From positions 1-7,291 of the forward strand of contig JAHFDQ010000322.1 in NCBI GenBank assembly GCA_023248915.1: 7,291 bases of DNA, read 5' to 3'. Below, piece by piece: positions 6,453 to 7,291 of the stretch. Positions within the stretch are counted from its first letter, which is position 1. The number at the start of each line of letters is the position of its first letter. This DNA comes from Archangiaceae bacterium. Lineage in GTDB: Bacteria > Myxococcota > Myxococcia > Myxococcales > Myxococcaceae. Under the pieces are notes generated by a model. The model ran no database searches. It saw only the letters and a program-made list of their open reading frames with translations, and was not told the origin of the DNA. Made by a program: the position numbers and the translations under genes.

Positions 6453-6458
6453 CTCCTC
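6453..6458 (-). promoter_or_regulatory. Ribosome binding site of rpsD (GTG start)
   Basis: GAGGAG on the minus strand lies 6 bases before the GTG codon at 6444-6446. It confirms the non-ATG start, which also gives the conserved M-A-R-Y beginning of S4. Confidence 0.85.
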
Positions 6459-6463
6459 GGGCG

Positions 6464-6898
6464 CTAGACGCGCCGGCGCTTGGCCTGGCGGCAGCCGTTG
6501 TGGGGAATGGGGGTCACGTCGCGAATCAGCGAAATCTTCAGGCCCGCCGCGGCGAGCGCCCGCAGCGCCGACTCGCGGCCGGCGCCCGGCCCCTTGACCA
6601 GCACCGAGACGTTCTTCAGGCCGTGCTCCATCGCCTTAGCGGCGGCGTCGCCCGCGGCCACCTGCGCGGCGAACGGCGTCGACTTGCGGCTGCCCTTGAA
6701 CCCGCGGGCCCCCGCAGACGACCAGGCCACCACGTTGCCCGACACGTCGGTGATGGTGACGATGGTGTTGTTGAACGTCGACTGAATGTGCACCACGCCG
6801 TTCAGGATGTTCTTCTTGGTCTTGCGCTTGACCTTCTTCGCGCCCTCGGCGGCGGCCTCGGGGGCCGCTGGCGCCGCTTCTTTCGTCTCTTCAGCCAT
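6464..6898 (-). CDS. rpsK: 30S ribosomal protein S11
   Basis: S11 sits on the small-subunit platform near the mRNA exit and the Shine-Dalgarno helix. The 144-residue protein has the full core, from V35-V36-H37-I38 with T41-F-N-N-T-I, through F67-K68-G69-S70-R71-K72-S73-T74-P75 and G103-P104-G105-A106-G107-R108-E109-S110, to P132-H133-N134-G135-C136. The usual length is about 127-131. The extra length is an Ala/Glu-rich N-terminus (2-20) followed by a Lys/Arg cluster (21-29). One oddity: after C136-R137 the usual P-P is Q138-A139 before K140-R-R-R-V. AGGAG lies 12 bases before the ATG, rather far, with a weaker GAGAG closer at 6902-6906. It lies between rpsM and rpsD, as in the standard alpha operon. 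Confidence 0.97.
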   Translation of the reverse strand: MAEETKEAAPAAPEAAAEGAKKVKRKTKKNILNGVVHIQSTFNNTIVTITDVSGNVVAWSSAGARGFKGSRKSTPFAAQVAAGDAAAKAMEHGLKNVSVLVKGPGAGRESALRALAAAGLKISLIRDVTPIPHNGCRQAKRRRV

Positions 6899-6925
6899 GT
6901 GCTCTCTTTGCTCCTAGGTGATCAA

Positions 6926-6942
6926 CCCCGCGAGAGGCGGGG
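6926..6942 (-). other. Hairpin in the rpsM-rpsK gap, CUCUC loop
   Basis: Bases 6926-6931 and 6937-6942 are exact inverted repeats. Read on the minus strand they are CCCCGC, loop CTCTC, GCGGGG, followed by TTGATC. An alternative 6-bp hairpin, 6933-6938 with 6942-6947, overlaps and excludes it. The stem lies about 14 bases after the rpsM stop and upstream of the rpsK ribosome binding site. Its near-copy occurs between rpsD and rpoA. Its role is unknown. Confidence 0.55.
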
Positions 6943-6956
6943 CCTCTGAATGAACG

Positions 6957-7291
6957 CTACGGACGGCCCGCCGGAACCACTGCCTTGGCGCGCACGATGC
7001 CGCGCTTCGGCCCCTTGCGAATGCGGGCATTGGTGTGGGTGCGCTGGCCGCGAACCGGCAGCCCCTTCCGGTGGCGCAGGCCGCGGTAGCAGCCCAGGTC
7101 CATCAGTCGCTTGATGTTCATCGTCACTTCGCGGCGCAGGTCGCCTTCGACCTTGTAGCTGCCTTCGATGACCTCGCGAATTTTCCGGGTCTGGTCCTCG
7201 GTCAGGTCCTTGGTGCGGGTGACCAGATCGATTCCGGCCTTGGCGCAGATGTCGGTCGCGCTCTTCTTGCCGATTCCGTAGATGTACTGAA
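6957..7291 (-). CDS. rpsM: 30S ribosomal protein S13, C-terminal part (gene continues beyond the window)
   Basis: S13 sits in the head of the small subunit, contacts the P-site tRNA and bridges to the 50S subunit. Translating the minus strand from the window edge gives 110 residues to a TAG at 6957-6959. The sequence begins at the conserved Y-I-Y-G-I-G-K-K, passes through a helical region with R-R-E-V, N-I-K-R-L and G-C-Y-R-G, and carries the family signature L-R-H-R-K-G-L-P-V-R-G-Q-R-T-H-T-N-A-R. It ends with K-G-P-K-R-G-I-V plus a short basic tail. Compared with the usual 120-130 residues, about 20 N-terminal residues and the start are missing. No start codon for it lies in the window. In the usual order it is preceded by rpmJ and infA, which cannot be seen here. 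Confidence 0.97.
   Translation of the reverse strand, partial: QYIYGIGKKSATDICAKAGIDLVTRTKDLTEDQTRKIREVIEGSYKVEGDLRREVTMNIKRLMDLGCYRGLRHRKGLPVRGQRTHTNARIRKGPKRGIVRAKAVVPAGRP

Noticed and set aside
4686..6467. A 593-codon open frame on the plus strand across rpoA and rpsD
   Set aside because: It is the antisense shadow of two unmistakable housekeeping genes. Its Leu/Arg/Val/Asp/His-rich sequence shows no fold or family features.

Overview
The window is GC-rich DNA whose proteins look most like those of Myxococcota (the former deltaproteobacterial myxobacteria). The RNA polymerase alpha subunit, S4 and S11 sequences resemble the Myxococcus versions as I recall them. This is a judgement by eye, not a search, and the genus is not determined.

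Layout: (1) Bases 1-118 are the 3' end of a group II intron, with a clear domain V and domain VI. (2) Four plus-strand genes follow at 117-4108: a small TPR lipoprotein beginning exactly at the intron boundary, a PlsC-type 1-acyl-glycerol-3-phosphate acyltransferase, a large TPR protein that overlaps plsC by 4 bases, and a single-pass membrane protein of unknown function with a disordered N-terminus built on a 35-residue repeat. The last gene appears to have its own promoter and may be leaderless. (3) A GC-rich hairpin at 4122-4151 separates these genes from a convergent minus-strand block. (4) The block at 4181-7291 is the classical alpha operon, transcribed right to left as rpsM (partial), rpsK, rpsD, rpoA, rplQ. 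It encodes S13, S11, S4, the polymerase alpha subunit and L17.

The alpha operon is ordinary housekeeping DNA. Its gaps carry compact hairpins: two share a 6-bp stem with a 5-nt CUCUY loop, and a 9-bp one lies between rpoA and rplQ. The plus-strand half is accessory or lineage-specific envelope biology: two TPR proteins, probably exported, flank a membrane phospholipid acyltransferase.

The most unusual point is the intron junction. The last two intron bases plus the first exon base form the ATG of the lipoprotein gene. No ribosome binding site is usable there, and an in-frame stop lies just upstream inside domain VI. I see no defence system, CRISPR array, tRNA or rRNA, and no clear new multi-gene system.
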